64,000 bases of DNA from Anaerolineales bacterium (GTDB taxonomy: Bacteria > Chloroflexota > Anaerolineae > 4572-78 > J111). The stretch lies in the NCBI GenBank assembly GCA_015075185.1, contig JABTUW010000006.1, positions 186,001-250,000 of the forward strand, written 5' to 3'. Positions 1-7,882 of the stretch are shown here, in pieces; the first letter of the stretch is position 1, and each line of letters begins with the position of its first letter. The notes under the pieces are model-generated. The model was given only the letters and a program-made list of their open reading frames with translations, searched no databases and was not told the origin of the DNA. A program made the translations under genes and the position numbers.

Positions 1-2
1 GC

Positions 3-479
3 ACCGTCGTCTGGGCCGTCAGCCAGGGGATCGAGACCGCTACCTTCCACATTCTGACCCCTTACCCTGGCACTGCGCTGTACCAGCGCATAGCCACGCA
101 AGGCCGGTTGTTGCATTCGAATTGGGACCTGTACGACACCCGCCACGTCGTCTACCGCCCGGCCAGGCTAACGCCGGAGACCCTGGAAGCCGGCTATTGG
201 CAAGCTTATCGCGACTTTTACCGCTGGAGCGCCATTTTCTCAGGGGCGGCAACTAAACCTGATTTGACCGGGCGGCTGCGGCATGTCGCTTACGCCGGTG
301 GCTGGAAAAAGTTCGAGCCGCTGTGGGATTGGGTCATCCGGGCCAAACGAGTCACGCACGTGCTGCCGGCGTTAGAAGCTATTTTGAGCGGCTTTGGCCG
401 CCTTGCCAGTGACCGCCGACCATGGACGGCAGACCGCCGCTTAGAGATTGAAAACCATGAGTGTCAAAGTACACTTTGA
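3..479 (+). CDS. B12-binding-type radical SAM protein, C-terminal fragment
   Basis: The frame is open from base 3 and gives the last 158 residues of a gene that begins outside the window. Visible signatures are TPYPGTALYQRI followed by GRLLHSNWDLYD and HVVYRP. This block (LTP-PGT-L, GR, W-YD, H-V) is typical of the region after the radical SAM barrel in proteins that join a cobalamin-binding domain to a radical SAM domain. The cluster-binding CxxxCxxC motif must lie upstream, so substrate and reaction cannot be read here. The stop codon sits inside a 32-base palindrome and lies 28 bases before the preferred start of the PAP2 gene, so the two may be co-transcribed. An internal TTG at 108 is not a start; the coding signal continues to the left edge. 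Confidence 0.72.
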   Translation, partial: TVVWAVSQGIETATFHILTPYPGTALYQRIATQGRLLHSNWDLYDTRHVVYRPARLTPETLEAGYWQAYRDFYRWSAIFSGAATKPDLTGRLRHVAYAGGWKKFEPLWDWVIRAKRVTHVLPALEAILSGFGRLASDRRPWTADRRLEIENHECQSTL

Positions 480-487
480 CACTCATG
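456..487. repeat. Near-perfect 32-bp inverted repeat
   Basis: Two 15-base arms, 456-470 (CATGAGTGTCAAAGT) and 473-487, are exact reverse complements separated by AC. The palindrome spans the stop codon of the radical SAM gene and ends 20 bases before the PAP2 start. There is no T-run, so it is not a standard intrinsic terminator. It could be an operator, a mRNA-stabilising hairpin or a recent duplication-inversion. The arm core also equals the first codons of the epimerase gene on the minus strand (11422-11435), probably by chance. Confidence 0.7.
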
Positions 488-507
488 ACCGTTCTTGGAG
501 GGCAGCT

Positions 508-1386
508 ATGGACTTGACCTTACTCACCTTTTTCAATCAAACACTGGCCCACCCCCTTTTAGATGTATTCATGCTCATCACCACCTACGGGGGGCTGGCC
601 TTGCTACCTGGTTTGGGCACCGTTTTGCTGTTTAGCCAACATCGTCGGGTTGGTCTAGCGATCCTGGCCGCTATAGCAGCGAGTCTGGCCCTGACGTTTA
701 CCTTCCAATACCTGGCTCTCCGCCCCCGGCCTGATGGAGTACGGCTGCTGTTCCCGACGCCCAATTTCCCTTCGTATCCCAGCGGGCACGCCGCCGTCGC
801 CTTTGCGGTGGCCCTGGTGTTGGCATTATTCTGGCGGCGCCGGTGCGGGTGGGGACTAAGCCTGGCCGGAGCCGGCCTGATCGCCCTCAGCCGGGTCTAC
901 CTGGGCTACCACTACCCGTCCGACATTTTTGCCGGGGCTGTTCTTGGCGTTGGCGCCGGGGCGGCGAGTTACGGCCTGCTCCTGAGTCCGAAGCCGGGCC
1001 GGCCAGCCTGGCTGCTCTGGCCGCAGGTGGCCATCGTCGTTATCATCACCCAGATGGCCTATCTCGACCTGCTGCCCTGGAGTCTCCTGGAGTGGCCGCT
1101 GGCGGATAAAGTCCTGCACTTTGTTTTGTTTGGGCTGGTAGTCTTCTGGCTGAACCTCTGGCTGGAAGGGGGCGCATTCCGCTTGGGGCGCTGCCTGCTG
1201 CCGCTGGCGGTTCTGCTGCCCCTCTTGATTGCCACGTCGGAAGAGATTGCCCAAAACTGGTCGCCGCAGCGCACCGCCGACTGGCTGGACTGGTTGAGCG
1301 ACCTGGCTGGGATGCTCTTTTTCTGGTGGCTCAGCCGGAGCCTGCTAAGGGCAAAAGTGACCGGGATAGAAGAAAGATCAGTTTAG
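508..1386 (+). CDS. PAP2-family phosphatase fused to a VanZ-like domain
   Basis: An integral membrane protein of 292 residues. The first ~160 residues carry the three parts of the PAP2/phosphatidic acid phosphatase active site: RPRPD (72-76), PSGH (91-94) and SRVYLGYHYPSD (128-139). Such enzymes hydrolyse lipid phosphates, for example undecaprenyl diphosphate or phosphatidic acid. The C-terminal ~110 residues have further helices with DKVLHF, SEEIAQ and RTADWLDWLSDLAG, the conserved pattern of VanZ-like proteins. ATG 508 was preferred over an in-frame ATG at 448 because GGAGGG lies at 497-502 and 448 is inside the preceding gene. VanZ confers low-level teicoplanin resistance in enterococci; whether this domain acts on cell-envelope lipids is inference. 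Confidence 0.82.
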   Translation: MDLTLLTFFNQTLAHPLLDVFMLITTYGGLALLPGLGTVLLFSQHRRVGLAILAAIAASLALTFTFQYLALRPRPDGVRLLFPTPNFPSYPSGHAAVAFAVALVLALFWRRRCGWGLSLAGAGLIALSRVYLGYHYPSDIFAGAVLGVGAGAASYGLLLSPKPGRPAWLLWPQVAIVVIITQMAYLDLLPWSLLEWPLADKVLHFVLFGLVVFWLNLWLEGGAFRLGRCLLPLAVLLPLLIATSEEIAQNWSPQRTADWLDWLSDLAGMLFFWWLSRSLLRAKVTGIEERSV

Positions 1387-1403
1387 CGACCGCCCTCCTT
1401 CAA

Positions 1404-1510
1404 AAGTAGTAGACGGTAGACGGCAGACAGTAGACAGGGGTACTACATCCCTGCGACCTTGCTGCCCTACTACCTTTTCATAATTGGTGGTGTGCCAAAG
1501 GCTCATGACG
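1404..1510. repeat. Dispersed intergenic repeat, copy 1 (GTAGACGG family)
   Basis: The left part is built of degenerate GTAGACGG/GGCAGACA units. The right part is rich in their complements (CCTGCGACC, CTACTACC). A non-palindromic tail of about 36 bases follows (CCTTTTCATAATTGGTGG then GTGCCAAAGG). The same order, including the tail, recurs at 18025-18117 in another intergenic space, so this is a dispersed element and not a gene-specific terminator. Confidence 0.7.
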
Positions 1511-1600
1511 ACTCCGAAAATAGCTTTATCTCACCGCAGGGCCACCCGCTTACCCCACGAGTTCCCAATTCTTCAGGTTCGTGAACAATCCTTTTATTTC

Positions 1601-1656
1601 GGTTAACCGCCTGCTAGAATCTGGTTAGAAATCTAACGATTATCGAGAGGTTAACC
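1601..1656 (+). promoter_or_regulatory. Operator-like palindrome cluster before the MpaB-like gene
   Basis: The 8-base palindrome GGTTAACC occurs twice, at 1601-1608 and 1649-1656. Between them lie a -10-like TAGAAT (1615-1620) and the inverted repeat GTTAGA-AA-TCTAAC (1624-1637). The second GGTTAACC overlaps the ribosome-binding site of the next gene. No convincing -35 was found. The arrangement suggests binding of a dimeric regulator, but none is encoded alongside. Confidence 0.4.
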
Positions 1657-2508
1657 TTGAATTATCCTATCCCAGCGCCAACGAGGTACGGCTACTTTTC
1701 GCCGGACGATCCTTTTTGGCGTGTGAATCAAGAGTGGCTGGTCGTTCTGGCCGGGGCGCGGGCGGTGATGCTGGAACTGGCCCATCCCCTTGTTGCCGCC
1801 GGCGTAGCCCGCCACAGCAACTTTAAGCGTGACTCGTTGGGACGCCTATACCGGACTGTTTTTATGATGGTAGACGCCACCTTTGGCAATGCGGAAACAG
1901 CCCGCCGGGCGGTTGGCCGGGTTCACCGCTGCCACCGTTCCGTCGAGGGAGTTCTGCCTGTTGGTGTCGGGCCGTTTGCCGTGGAAACGGGCTACCGGGC
2001 CAATGATCCTGACCTGAAGCTGTGGGTTTTAGCCACGCTCATCGACTCGATCCTGCTGGTGCATGACCTGTTTGTCCGGCCTCTAACACTGGCCGAAAAG
2101 GAAGCTTATTATCGTGACAGCCAACTCCTGGGCCGCTTGCTCGGCATCCCCGCGCCGGTCATGCCGCCCACCTATAACGATTTTACGGCCTATGTCGAAT
2201 GTATGTTCAACGGGGACAGCCTGACCGTTGGCGATACTGCCCGCGAAGTAGCGGCGGCAATCTTCGCTCCGCCCCTGGGACCGACCATCCGCATTGCCAG
2301 TTTTGTTGGGATTGGCCTGCTGCCGGCCCGGCTGCGCGCCGATTTTAATTTTCTGTGGGATGAGCGCCGGGAGAAACGGTTGCTGTGGCTGGCCCGGCAC
2401 TCTCGGCGGCTCCGGGCCACACTGCCAACTGCCTTGTGTGTGTGGCCGCATGCGCTGCTGGGTGAATGGCGGTTCCGCCGTCGCACCGGAAAAATCCAAA
2501 AGCCCTGA
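1657..2508 (+). CDS. Oxygenase, MpaB / DUF2236 family
   Basis: A 283-residue soluble protein with the family's N-terminal signature LAGARAVMLELAHPLVA followed by GVARHS and LGRLYRT. The family includes fungal MpaB and the rubber oxygenase Lcp; characterised members are heme-dependent oxygenases. Histidines in AHPL, ARHS and LVHDL are candidate heme ligands. The length fits family members without extra domains. The start is TTG 1657, supported by GAGAGG at 1645-1650 with a 6-base gap; no better ATG is in frame. It is a stand-alone unit: an operator-like cluster precedes it and an intrinsic terminator follows at 2533. The physiological substrate cannot be deduced. Confidence 0.78.
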   Translation: MNYPIPAPTRYGYFSPDDPFWRVNQEWLVVLAGARAVMLELAHPLVAAGVARHSNFKRDSLGRLYRTVFMMVDATFGNAETARRAVGRVHRCHRSVEGVLPVGVGPFAVETGYRANDPDLKLWVLATLIDSILLVHDLFVRPLTLAEKEAYYRDSQLLGRLLGIPAPVMPPTYNDFTAYVECMFNGDSLTVGDTAREVAAAIFAPPLGPTIRIASFVGIGLLPARLRADFNFLWDERREKRLLWLARHSRRLRATLPTALCVWPHALLGEWRFRRRTGKIQKP

Positions 2509-2532
2509 ATATAAAGTTTCCCTTTTAACAAT

Positions 2533-2569
2533 GAAGGTCTCCGCCTCCAGGTGGAGATCTTCTTTATTT
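2533..2569 (+). terminator. Intrinsic terminator after the MpaB-like gene
   Basis: Arms GAAGGTCTCC (2533-2542) and GGAGATCTTC (2553-2562) form a 10-base-pair stem with one G-T pair, followed by TTTATTT. Confidence 0.75.
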
Positions 2570-2605
2570 GGACTCACAAAGCACGTTTTATTGCTGTTTT
2601 CACTC

Positions 2606-2659
2606 TTGACAAAATGGTTGCTCTATAGTAGTATAGAATTGATAAGGTCATATGATGAC
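2606..2659 (+). promoter_or_regulatory. Promoter and possible GntR operator before the MFS-GntR operon
   Basis: TTGACA (2606-2611) and TAGTAT (2629-2634) are 17 bases apart. Just downstream, GTCAT-ATG-ATGAC (2647-2659) is an inverted repeat of the GT...AC style bound by many GntR-family dimers. Because the second gene of the operon is a GntR/FCD regulator, autoregulation at this site is likely but inferred. Confidence 0.5.
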
Positions 2660-2678
2660 ATTATGAATTGAGGATAAA

Positions 2679-3956
2679 TTGAAAACTATTCGCCGCACGT
2701 ATTATCTGATTCTTTCTTTATTCTGGTTTGCTACGGCGTTGCCAATGGCGCTGAGTGTCCTGCTGGCCCAGGCGCGGGGCTTGAGCCTATTTGAAATAGG
2801 GCTGCTAATGGGTGGCTACTCGCTGACCATTGTCCTGCTGGAGGTCCCCACCGGCGGCCTGGCCGATACGATAGGGCGCAAACGGGTCGCACTACTAGCT
2901 TATGCCTGCCTGACTTTAGCCAGTCTGGTCTTTTTGCTAGCTTTTTCGCTTCCGGTTTTCCTGCTGGCCTTCATCCTCAACGGGGTGGGCCGGGCGCTCT
3001 CTTCCGGCGCGCTGGATGCCTGGTTCATTGACGCCGTTCAGGCCGCCGACCCCGAAGCTGACTTGCAGCCCGATTTGGCCAGAGCGGGCACGTTTTCTCT
3101 GCTGGCATTGGGCAGCGCGACCCTGTTGGGTAGTTTCATCCCTCACCTTTTTCAAGACCTGCCGCCCGACGGAACCGCCGTACTGACCCCGCTGGCGCTG
3201 CCTGTTCTTTTAGCCATGTTGTTTCATTTTTTCACGCTGACCGCCACCCTGCTGCTGCTCAAAGAGGAACGGCGGGCCACCTCCGCGAGTTGGGGGCAGC
3301 GCCTGGCCCAAACCTGGCCCACCCTGCAGGCGGCCTTTGCCCAGAGCTGGAGCAATCCCACCCTTTTACGTCTCCTGGCGGTCACGGCAGCGAGCGGCCT
3401 GGCGCTCATCAGCCTGGAGACACTGTGGCAGCCCTTTTTTGCCGGCCTCCTGAGCGGCGCTGAAACCCCGACCCTCTTTTTTGGCGTGGTCATGGGCGGA
3501 AATTTCATTATCGGCATGGCCGGCAACCTGCTGGCGACCCCTTTGAGCCGGCTGCTGAACCGGCGTTATGGATTGGTCTGTGCCCTCTTTCAGGGGGTAC
3601 GCGGCCTGACTCTGATTGCCCTGGCCTGGCAGACCGGCACCCCAACTGCTGCCATCCTTTTCTGGCTGGTCTACCTGAACATGGGGATCATTAACTCGCC
3701 GCACAGCACCCTGCTGAACCGTGAAATTCCCGCGGCGCAGCGTTCCTCGCTGCTGTCCATCGAGTCGCTGGCCGGATACGTGGGCTGTATTGCCGGCAGC
3801 GTGGGGCTGGGGTATGTGGCAGAGCAGATTTCGATTAGCGCCGCCTGGATTATCAGCGGGGTAGTTTTGGTGGTATCATTGGGGTTATATCTGCAAGTGG
3901 AAGCAGGCCGGCGGGAAAATAATGGCCAAAAAACCCTTGTCCTCGAAACCCATTAA
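2679..3956 (+). CDS. MFS transporter
   Basis: 425 residues with about twelve hydrophobic segments. The loop between helices 2 and 3 carries the MFS motif A variant PTGGLADTIGRKR (about 58-70). The best start is TTG 2679 with GAGGA at 2669-2673. The product is a secondary transporter or drug exporter; substrate unknown. The reading frame overlaps the following GntR gene by 35 bases, so the two are translated from one message and the regulator probably responds to the transported compound. The overlap and the promoter at 2606 define a two-gene operon. Confidence 0.85.
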   Translation: MKTIRRTYYLILSLFWFATALPMALSVLLAQARGLSLFEIGLLMGGYSLTIVLLEVPTGGLADTIGRKRVALLAYACLTLASLVFLLAFSLPVFLLAFILNGVGRALSSGALDAWFIDAVQAADPEADLQPDLARAGTFSLLALGSATLLGSFIPHLFQDLPPDGTAVLTPLALPVLLAMLFHFFTLTATLLLLKEERRATSASWGQRLAQTWPTLQAAFAQSWSNPTLLRLLAVTAASGLALISLETLWQPFFAGLLSGAETPTLFFGVVMGGNFIIGMAGNLLATPLSRLLNRRYGLVCALFQGVRGLTLIALAWQTGTPTAAILFWLVYLNMGIINSPHSTLLNREIPAAQRSSLLSIESLAGYVGCIAGSVGLGYVAEQISISAAWIISGVVLVVSLGLYLQVEAGRRENNGQKTLVLETH

Positions 3957-4737
3957 AAAGCAAACCCTGGCCGAGCAGATGGCCGGAAACATTCAGGCCC
4001 TCATCCTGTCCGGGGAACTTGAGAGCGGGGCGGCTCTGCCGACCGAGCCGGAGCTGGCCGAGCAGTTTGGGGTCAGCCGGGCCGTGGTGCGTGATGCGAC
4101 CCGCATTTTAATGGCCCAGGGCCTGGTCGAGGTCAGGCAGGGAGCGGGCGTGTTTGTCACGCCGCCCCAAAACGAGGCCTTTGGCGAGGCGTTACTGCTG
4201 GCGCTGCGCCGGGCCGGAGCGACGGTCTGGGATGTCGAGCAGTTTGAGCAGATCATTGTGCCGGAGGTGGTGGCGCTCGCCGCGACGGCGGCAACTGAGG
4301 CAGAGATAGCCGAGATTCGGCGCTTGATTGACGTTTACCTGGCCGAGTTTGCCGCACATCAGGCCCACTGGGGGGGGCAAGAAGGCCCACCGGCGGCGGA
4401 GTTAGAGCAATTACGCCTGGCCTACCAGGTGGTCATGCTGGACGTTTTTGCGGCCACACATAACCAGGTTTTGCAGCAGTTGGCCCGGCCGCTGTTAAAA
4501 CTGCGCAATTTCCGTAATTGGCGCGATGACGAGCCGGCTTCGCCGGAAACAGCGGTAAACACCGAAACTGCCTTCTGGCAGAAGTTGGGGGATGCCTTGG
4601 CAGCCAAAGACCCGGACCAGGCCCGGGCAATCACAGCTCGCCTGATGCGCTTGCCGCCCGAAGCGGTCGAGGCCATGCGCCAGACCCCGGTGGGCGAGAT
4701 TCCGCTGATTCCGCTGGCGCAAAACTATCAAACCTGA
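3922..4737 (+). CDS. GntR-family regulator, FadR/FCD subgroup
   Basis: A 271-residue DNA-binding protein. Residues ~14-80 form the winged helix-turn-helix with the GntR hallmarks LPTEPELAEQFGVSRAVVRD and GLVEVRQGAGVFV. Residues ~95-245 are an all-helical ligand domain of FCD type (start VWDVEQFEQIIVPEVVALAA). FCD domains bind carboxylic acids, often with a metal ion. It overlaps the end of the MFS gene, which implies local control of that transporter. ATG 3922 is the only start giving an intact wing domain; its ribosome-binding site is weak, as expected for a translationally coupled gene. Confidence 0.85.
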   Translation: MAKKPLSSKPIKKQTLAEQMAGNIQALILSGELESGAALPTEPELAEQFGVSRAVVRDATRILMAQGLVEVRQGAGVFVTPPQNEAFGEALLLALRRAGATVWDVEQFEQIIVPEVVALAATAATEAEIAEIRRLIDVYLAEFAAHQAHWGGQEGPPAAELEQLRLAYQVVMLDVFAATHNQVLQQLARPLLKLRNFRNWRDDEPASPETAVNTETAFWQKLGDALAAKDPDQARAITARLMRLPPEAVEAMRQTPVGEIPLIPLAQNYQT

Positions 4738-4744
4738 ATTCGGA

Positions 4745-4866
4745 GTTTCCCAAATCGCATCCTTGTAGCCTTGAACAAAGTGAAAGGCGTATCGAAGGAT
4801 GCGATCATTTGCCGAAAATCACCCTTCGATACGGGCTAACGCCCTACTCAGGATGATTTTCGAGCT
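4745..4866. repeat. CTTCGATACG/CTACTCAGGATG palindromic repeat, copy A
   Basis: Two nested stem-loops lie between the convergent GntR and cyclase genes. The first has arms GCATCCTT and AAGGATGC, the second GAAAATCA and TGATTTTC. Inside sit CGTATCGAAGG and CCTTCGATACG, followed by CTACTCAGGATG. The same core recurs at 7476-7600 on the other side of the cyclase gene. It may also act as a bidirectional terminator. Confidence 0.65.
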
Positions 4867-4884
4867 AATTCCGAACTCATGTTA

Positions 4885-7377
4885 TCAACGGTAATCGGCG
4901 TCGGCGTAAAGCAGCTCGTAGGTCTTGACCGACTGCTCGCGGCCTCGCAGCGGCATCTCTTGATAGAAGACAGCCTGAACTGAGTTTTTAACCGCCTGGT
5001 ACACGGCCTCACTCATGAGTATTTTGCCACCCGGCGCGTTTTCCTGGATCCGTTTGGCTACGTTGACGGTGTCGCCGATGGCGGTATAATCCATTCGGTC
5101 CGACATGCCCACATTGCCCACGACAGCCTCGCCCGCATGAATCCCCACCCCGAAAGTCAAGCCGCGTTCCTCGCCGATATTTTTGTGATAGTCGGTAATT
5201 ACCCGTTGCATGGCCGCCGCGGCGCGGACAGCCCGCAGAATGTGGTCGGACTGCTCCAGAGGCGCATTGAAAATGCCCATCACCGCATCGCCGATAAATT
5301 TGTCCAGCATGCCCTCAAACATCAAGATAGACCCGGCCGCCATAGAGAGATATTCGTTCAGGGTGTCCACCAGCTCTTCAGGGGTCAGCTTTTCGCTGAA
5401 GGCGGTAAAGCCGCGAATATCGGCAAAGAGGATGCTGACTTCCTGGCGATGGCCGCCCAGTTGCAGGTCAAACGGATTAGACGGCAACCGATCCACCACG
5501 GCCGGCGAGACGTAGCGCCGGAACATATCATGGACGGCCCGCAGACGTTTCGTCTCGGTCACGTCGTCCACGACAATGGTGACGCCCTGGGTCTGGTCCT
5601 GGGCATCTTTCAAGGGGGCCAGGTTTAAGCTAAGATTAACCCGGCCCCGGCCCGGCAAATCTGAGATGATTTCGTAATCGGTGTAGTGATTTTCGCGCCG
5701 GGCCACATTGGCGATGAGGTTGGGGAAAATGGTGTTATTGAGCGGAGTCAGAACTTCGCTGTAGGGCAAGCCGACACACTCCTCCGAAGGCACGGCTAGA
5801 ATCGCCTCCGCTGCCCGGTTGTAAAGGGTAATTTTGCCGAGGATGTCCATCGTAATCACCCCGTTGTCCATACTGTCAAACACGTTCGCCATCAGGTTTT
5901 TCATCTGGGTGATTTCGGCCAGGTTGCGCTGCATGCCGTCAAAAAGGGTCGCATTTTCCAGGGCCAGGGCAATTTGATCGGCCAGGGTATTCAGCAGGCG
6001 CATATCTTGATCGGTGTAGGGCCGGCCCGATTTTTTGGGACCAAGCGCAAAAATACCGATCAGTTGTTCCTTTTTCAAAATGGGGATGAACCATTCGTAG
6101 TTGAGCGCTCGGAGGGTCTGGCGGTCATACTCGGGGGCGTTTTTGAATTGCAGTGAAATGTCAATAGTGTACTGGGCCAGGGGCCGCTGCTCGACGATGA
6201 GCCGCTGCGTAATGGGTGTGTCTTTTTTGAGGCTAATTGTTTTGGGCACGCCGTTCGTGCCAGTAGCCGGTAAGGTCCGCAAAAGGAGCTGTTCGCCTGA
6301 CTCAGAGTCGAGGATAAACAGGGCGCTGCGATTCACCCCCAGCACCTGGTTGATGTAGCTCATCGCCACGTTGGCCAATTCGCCCAGGTAGAGCCGGTTG
6401 CTGATAAGGTGGGTGTACTTCTGGATGACTTCCTGGTAGTCGTAATGCTGGCCAAAAAGCAGCCGATTGGTCAGGTATTGGCTGACCTGCCGGATCGGCG
6501 AGTAAATAACGGTTAAGAACAGGGCGGTAACTACGGCCACAGCCAGGGATTTATCCACATAACGGGCCAAAGTTTGGGCCAAAAAATCACCCAAAAACGT
6601 CTCGACCAGGTAAATCCCAACCAGGTAAACCGAAACGGTGACGACCGTGAGAATAAAACCGCTCATGACCCAGCGGGTGACTGTACCCAGGTCTAGCAGG
6701 TTTTCGACCACAACGGTATAAGTCGCCAGCACGCCACCAACCCCGATAATGATCAAGCCCGTGGTCCAGAACGGTTCTAGCAGGGTTAGATACAAACCGT
6801 AGCCGGCAACCAGAAGCAGCGTAGATAAAATCAGGTATCGAATGCGGTTTTTGTGGGCCGGGCTTGGCGTGCTCACCGCTTGAACAAGGCCGTTATACGC
6901 CGCCAACGTCATAAAAAATAACCACCAGGCCACGCTCAACACAAAGGCGGCATTGTCGGGATTGACCCAACCGTTGCTCCAGGTAAACAACTCGGACGAC
7001 AAGGCCAGCCAGCCCATGTTCAGTGCTGCGGCCAGCAGCAGGCCCATGCCCGCCCCTACCCAGGCCCAGACAGTTTGCCAGAAATTTTGCAAAAAAGCGC
7101 GGGCAAAGGTCCAATAGGTGATGCCCAGAAGGATCAGTAGGTAAGAGACCAGGTGGGGCCAGCTTAATCCTGGCAGCAGTGGCGGGACGTTGCTTAAAAT
7201 AACAACCAGATCAAGAGACCACAGGACTGTCAGCAGGAGATAAGCCAGAAAAAGACGGTCAATCGGGCTGTCCAGCTTGCGGCTGGACAGCATGTAAAGA
7301 CACAAAGCCAGGTAGGCGACGGCGATACCCAACGGGAAAATAGCCTGGCTCGGTAAAACAATTGGATCAGAAAACAC
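4885..7377 (-). CDS. Membrane GAF-PAS class III adenylate cyclase
   Basis: 830 residues: about eight hydrophobic helices (1-300), a GAF domain (~325-480), a PAS domain (~495-610, YNRAAEAIL) and a class III cyclase domain (~640-820). Metal-binding aspartates are D653 (LFADIRGF) and D697 (KFIGDAVMG). K693 and T765 occupy the adenine-selecting positions, and N772 and R776 the transition-state positions, so ATP rather than GTP is the expected substrate. It probably makes cAMP in response to a membrane, small-molecule or redox signal. The start is GTG 7377 with GGAG ten bases upstream. It is monocistronic and bracketed by two copies of one palindromic repeat. All catalytic residues are present. 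Confidence 0.88.
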   Translation of the reverse strand: MFSDPIVLPSQAIFPLGIAVAYLALCLYMLSSRKLDSPIDRLFLAYLLLTVLWSLDLVVILSNVPPLLPGLSWPHLVSYLLILLGITYWTFARAFLQNFWQTVWAWVGAGMGLLLAAALNMGWLALSSELFTWSNGWVNPDNAAFVLSVAWWLFFMTLAAYNGLVQAVSTPSPAHKNRIRYLILSTLLLVAGYGLYLTLLEPFWTTGLIIIGVGGVLATYTVVVENLLDLGTVTRWVMSGFILTVVTVSVYLVGIYLVETFLGDFLAQTLARYVDKSLAVAVVTALFLTVIYSPIRQVSQYLTNRLLFGQHYDYQEVIQKYTHLISNRLYLGELANVAMSYINQVLGVNRSALFILDSESGEQLLLRTLPATGTNGVPKTISLKKDTPITQRLIVEQRPLAQYTIDISLQFKNAPEYDRQTLRALNYEWFIPILKKEQLIGIFALGPKKSGRPYTDQDMRLLNTLADQIALALENATLFDGMQRNLAEITQMKNLMANVFDSMDNGVITMDILGKITLYNRAAEAILAVPSEECVGLPYSEVLTPLNNTIFPNLIANVARRENHYTDYEIISDLPGRGRVNLSLNLAPLKDAQDQTQGVTIVVDDVTETKRLRAVHDMFRRYVSPAVVDRLPSNPFDLQLGGHRQEVSILFADIRGFTAFSEKLTPEELVDTLNEYLSMAAGSILMFEGMLDKFIGDAVMGIFNAPLEQSDHILRAVRAAAAMQRVITDYHKNIGEERGLTFGVGIHAGEAVVGNVGMSDRMDYTAIGDTVNVAKRIQENAPGGKILMSEAVYQAVKNSVQAVFYQEMPLRGREQSVKTYELLYADADYR

Positions 7378-7475
7378 GTTTTTGTTGCTCCACTTACTAC
7401 ATTACAAGGTGAAATCTCCCGGCGAAGTGCCCGCCGCCAGGAGACAACAGACTCCCTATTTGACAGGAGTTACGC

Positions 7476-7600
7476 GGTTGGTGCGCAAAACGCATGCTGA
7501 GTAGGCGTTAGCCGTATCGAAGCGGCGTTTTGCGCAGTTCGCACCCTTCGATACGCCCACTCCCTCCGGTCGCAGGGCTACTCAGGATGCTCACCGCGTC
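7476..7600. repeat. CTTCGATACG/CTACTCAGGATG palindromic repeat, copy B
   Basis: The first stem-loop has arms GCGCAAAACGC and GCGTTTTGCGC enclosing CTGAGTAGGCGTTAGCCG and TATCGAAG. The second half has CCCTTCGATACG and CTACTCAGGATG. The core matches copy A at 4745-4866 while the outer arms differ but stay self-complementary. Confidence 0.65.
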
Positions 7601-7802
7601 CTGTATTTGAATAACCATGAGCCTAGCTTAGCACAAAAGTTAGAATTTTCCAATTAAGTTTCCATTACGATTTTAGCGAGTCTTAATACTGTAAAGTATA
7701 ACACAACCAAGTTTGAAATTAGTTTGAGTTAGCTGGGAGCGGAGTACTACATATTTCAGAATTTGGGGTCAGGCTAAATGAAACCACAAAAATTGTTCGG
7801 AA

Positions 7803-7862
7803 TGGTAGGGGCGACCCTCGCGGTCGTCCCGGCGGGGCAGGCGCAGGGCCGTGCCCCTACCT
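7803..7862. repeat. GTAGGGGC...GCCCCTAC palindrome
   Basis: Outer arms GGTAGGGGC and GCCCCTACC enclose CGCGGTCGTCC and GCAGGGCC blocks. This is a short GC-rich palindromic element immediately downstream of the TIM-barrel gene, and might help end its transcript. Confidence 0.55.
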
Positions 7863-7882
7863 ACCGGAATTAATATGTGGTT

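Larger units (their letters stand above)
7378..7882. other. 505-bp intergenic region: repeat, AT-rich stretch and GC hairpin
   Basis: No credible gene. It holds repeat copy B (7476-7600), an AT-rich stretch around 7620-7760 that may carry the cyclase promoter, although I cannot define -35/-10 boxes, and a GC-rich palindrome at 7803-7862. The small ORF reading rightward at 7851 is antisense to the next gene. Confidence 0.6.
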
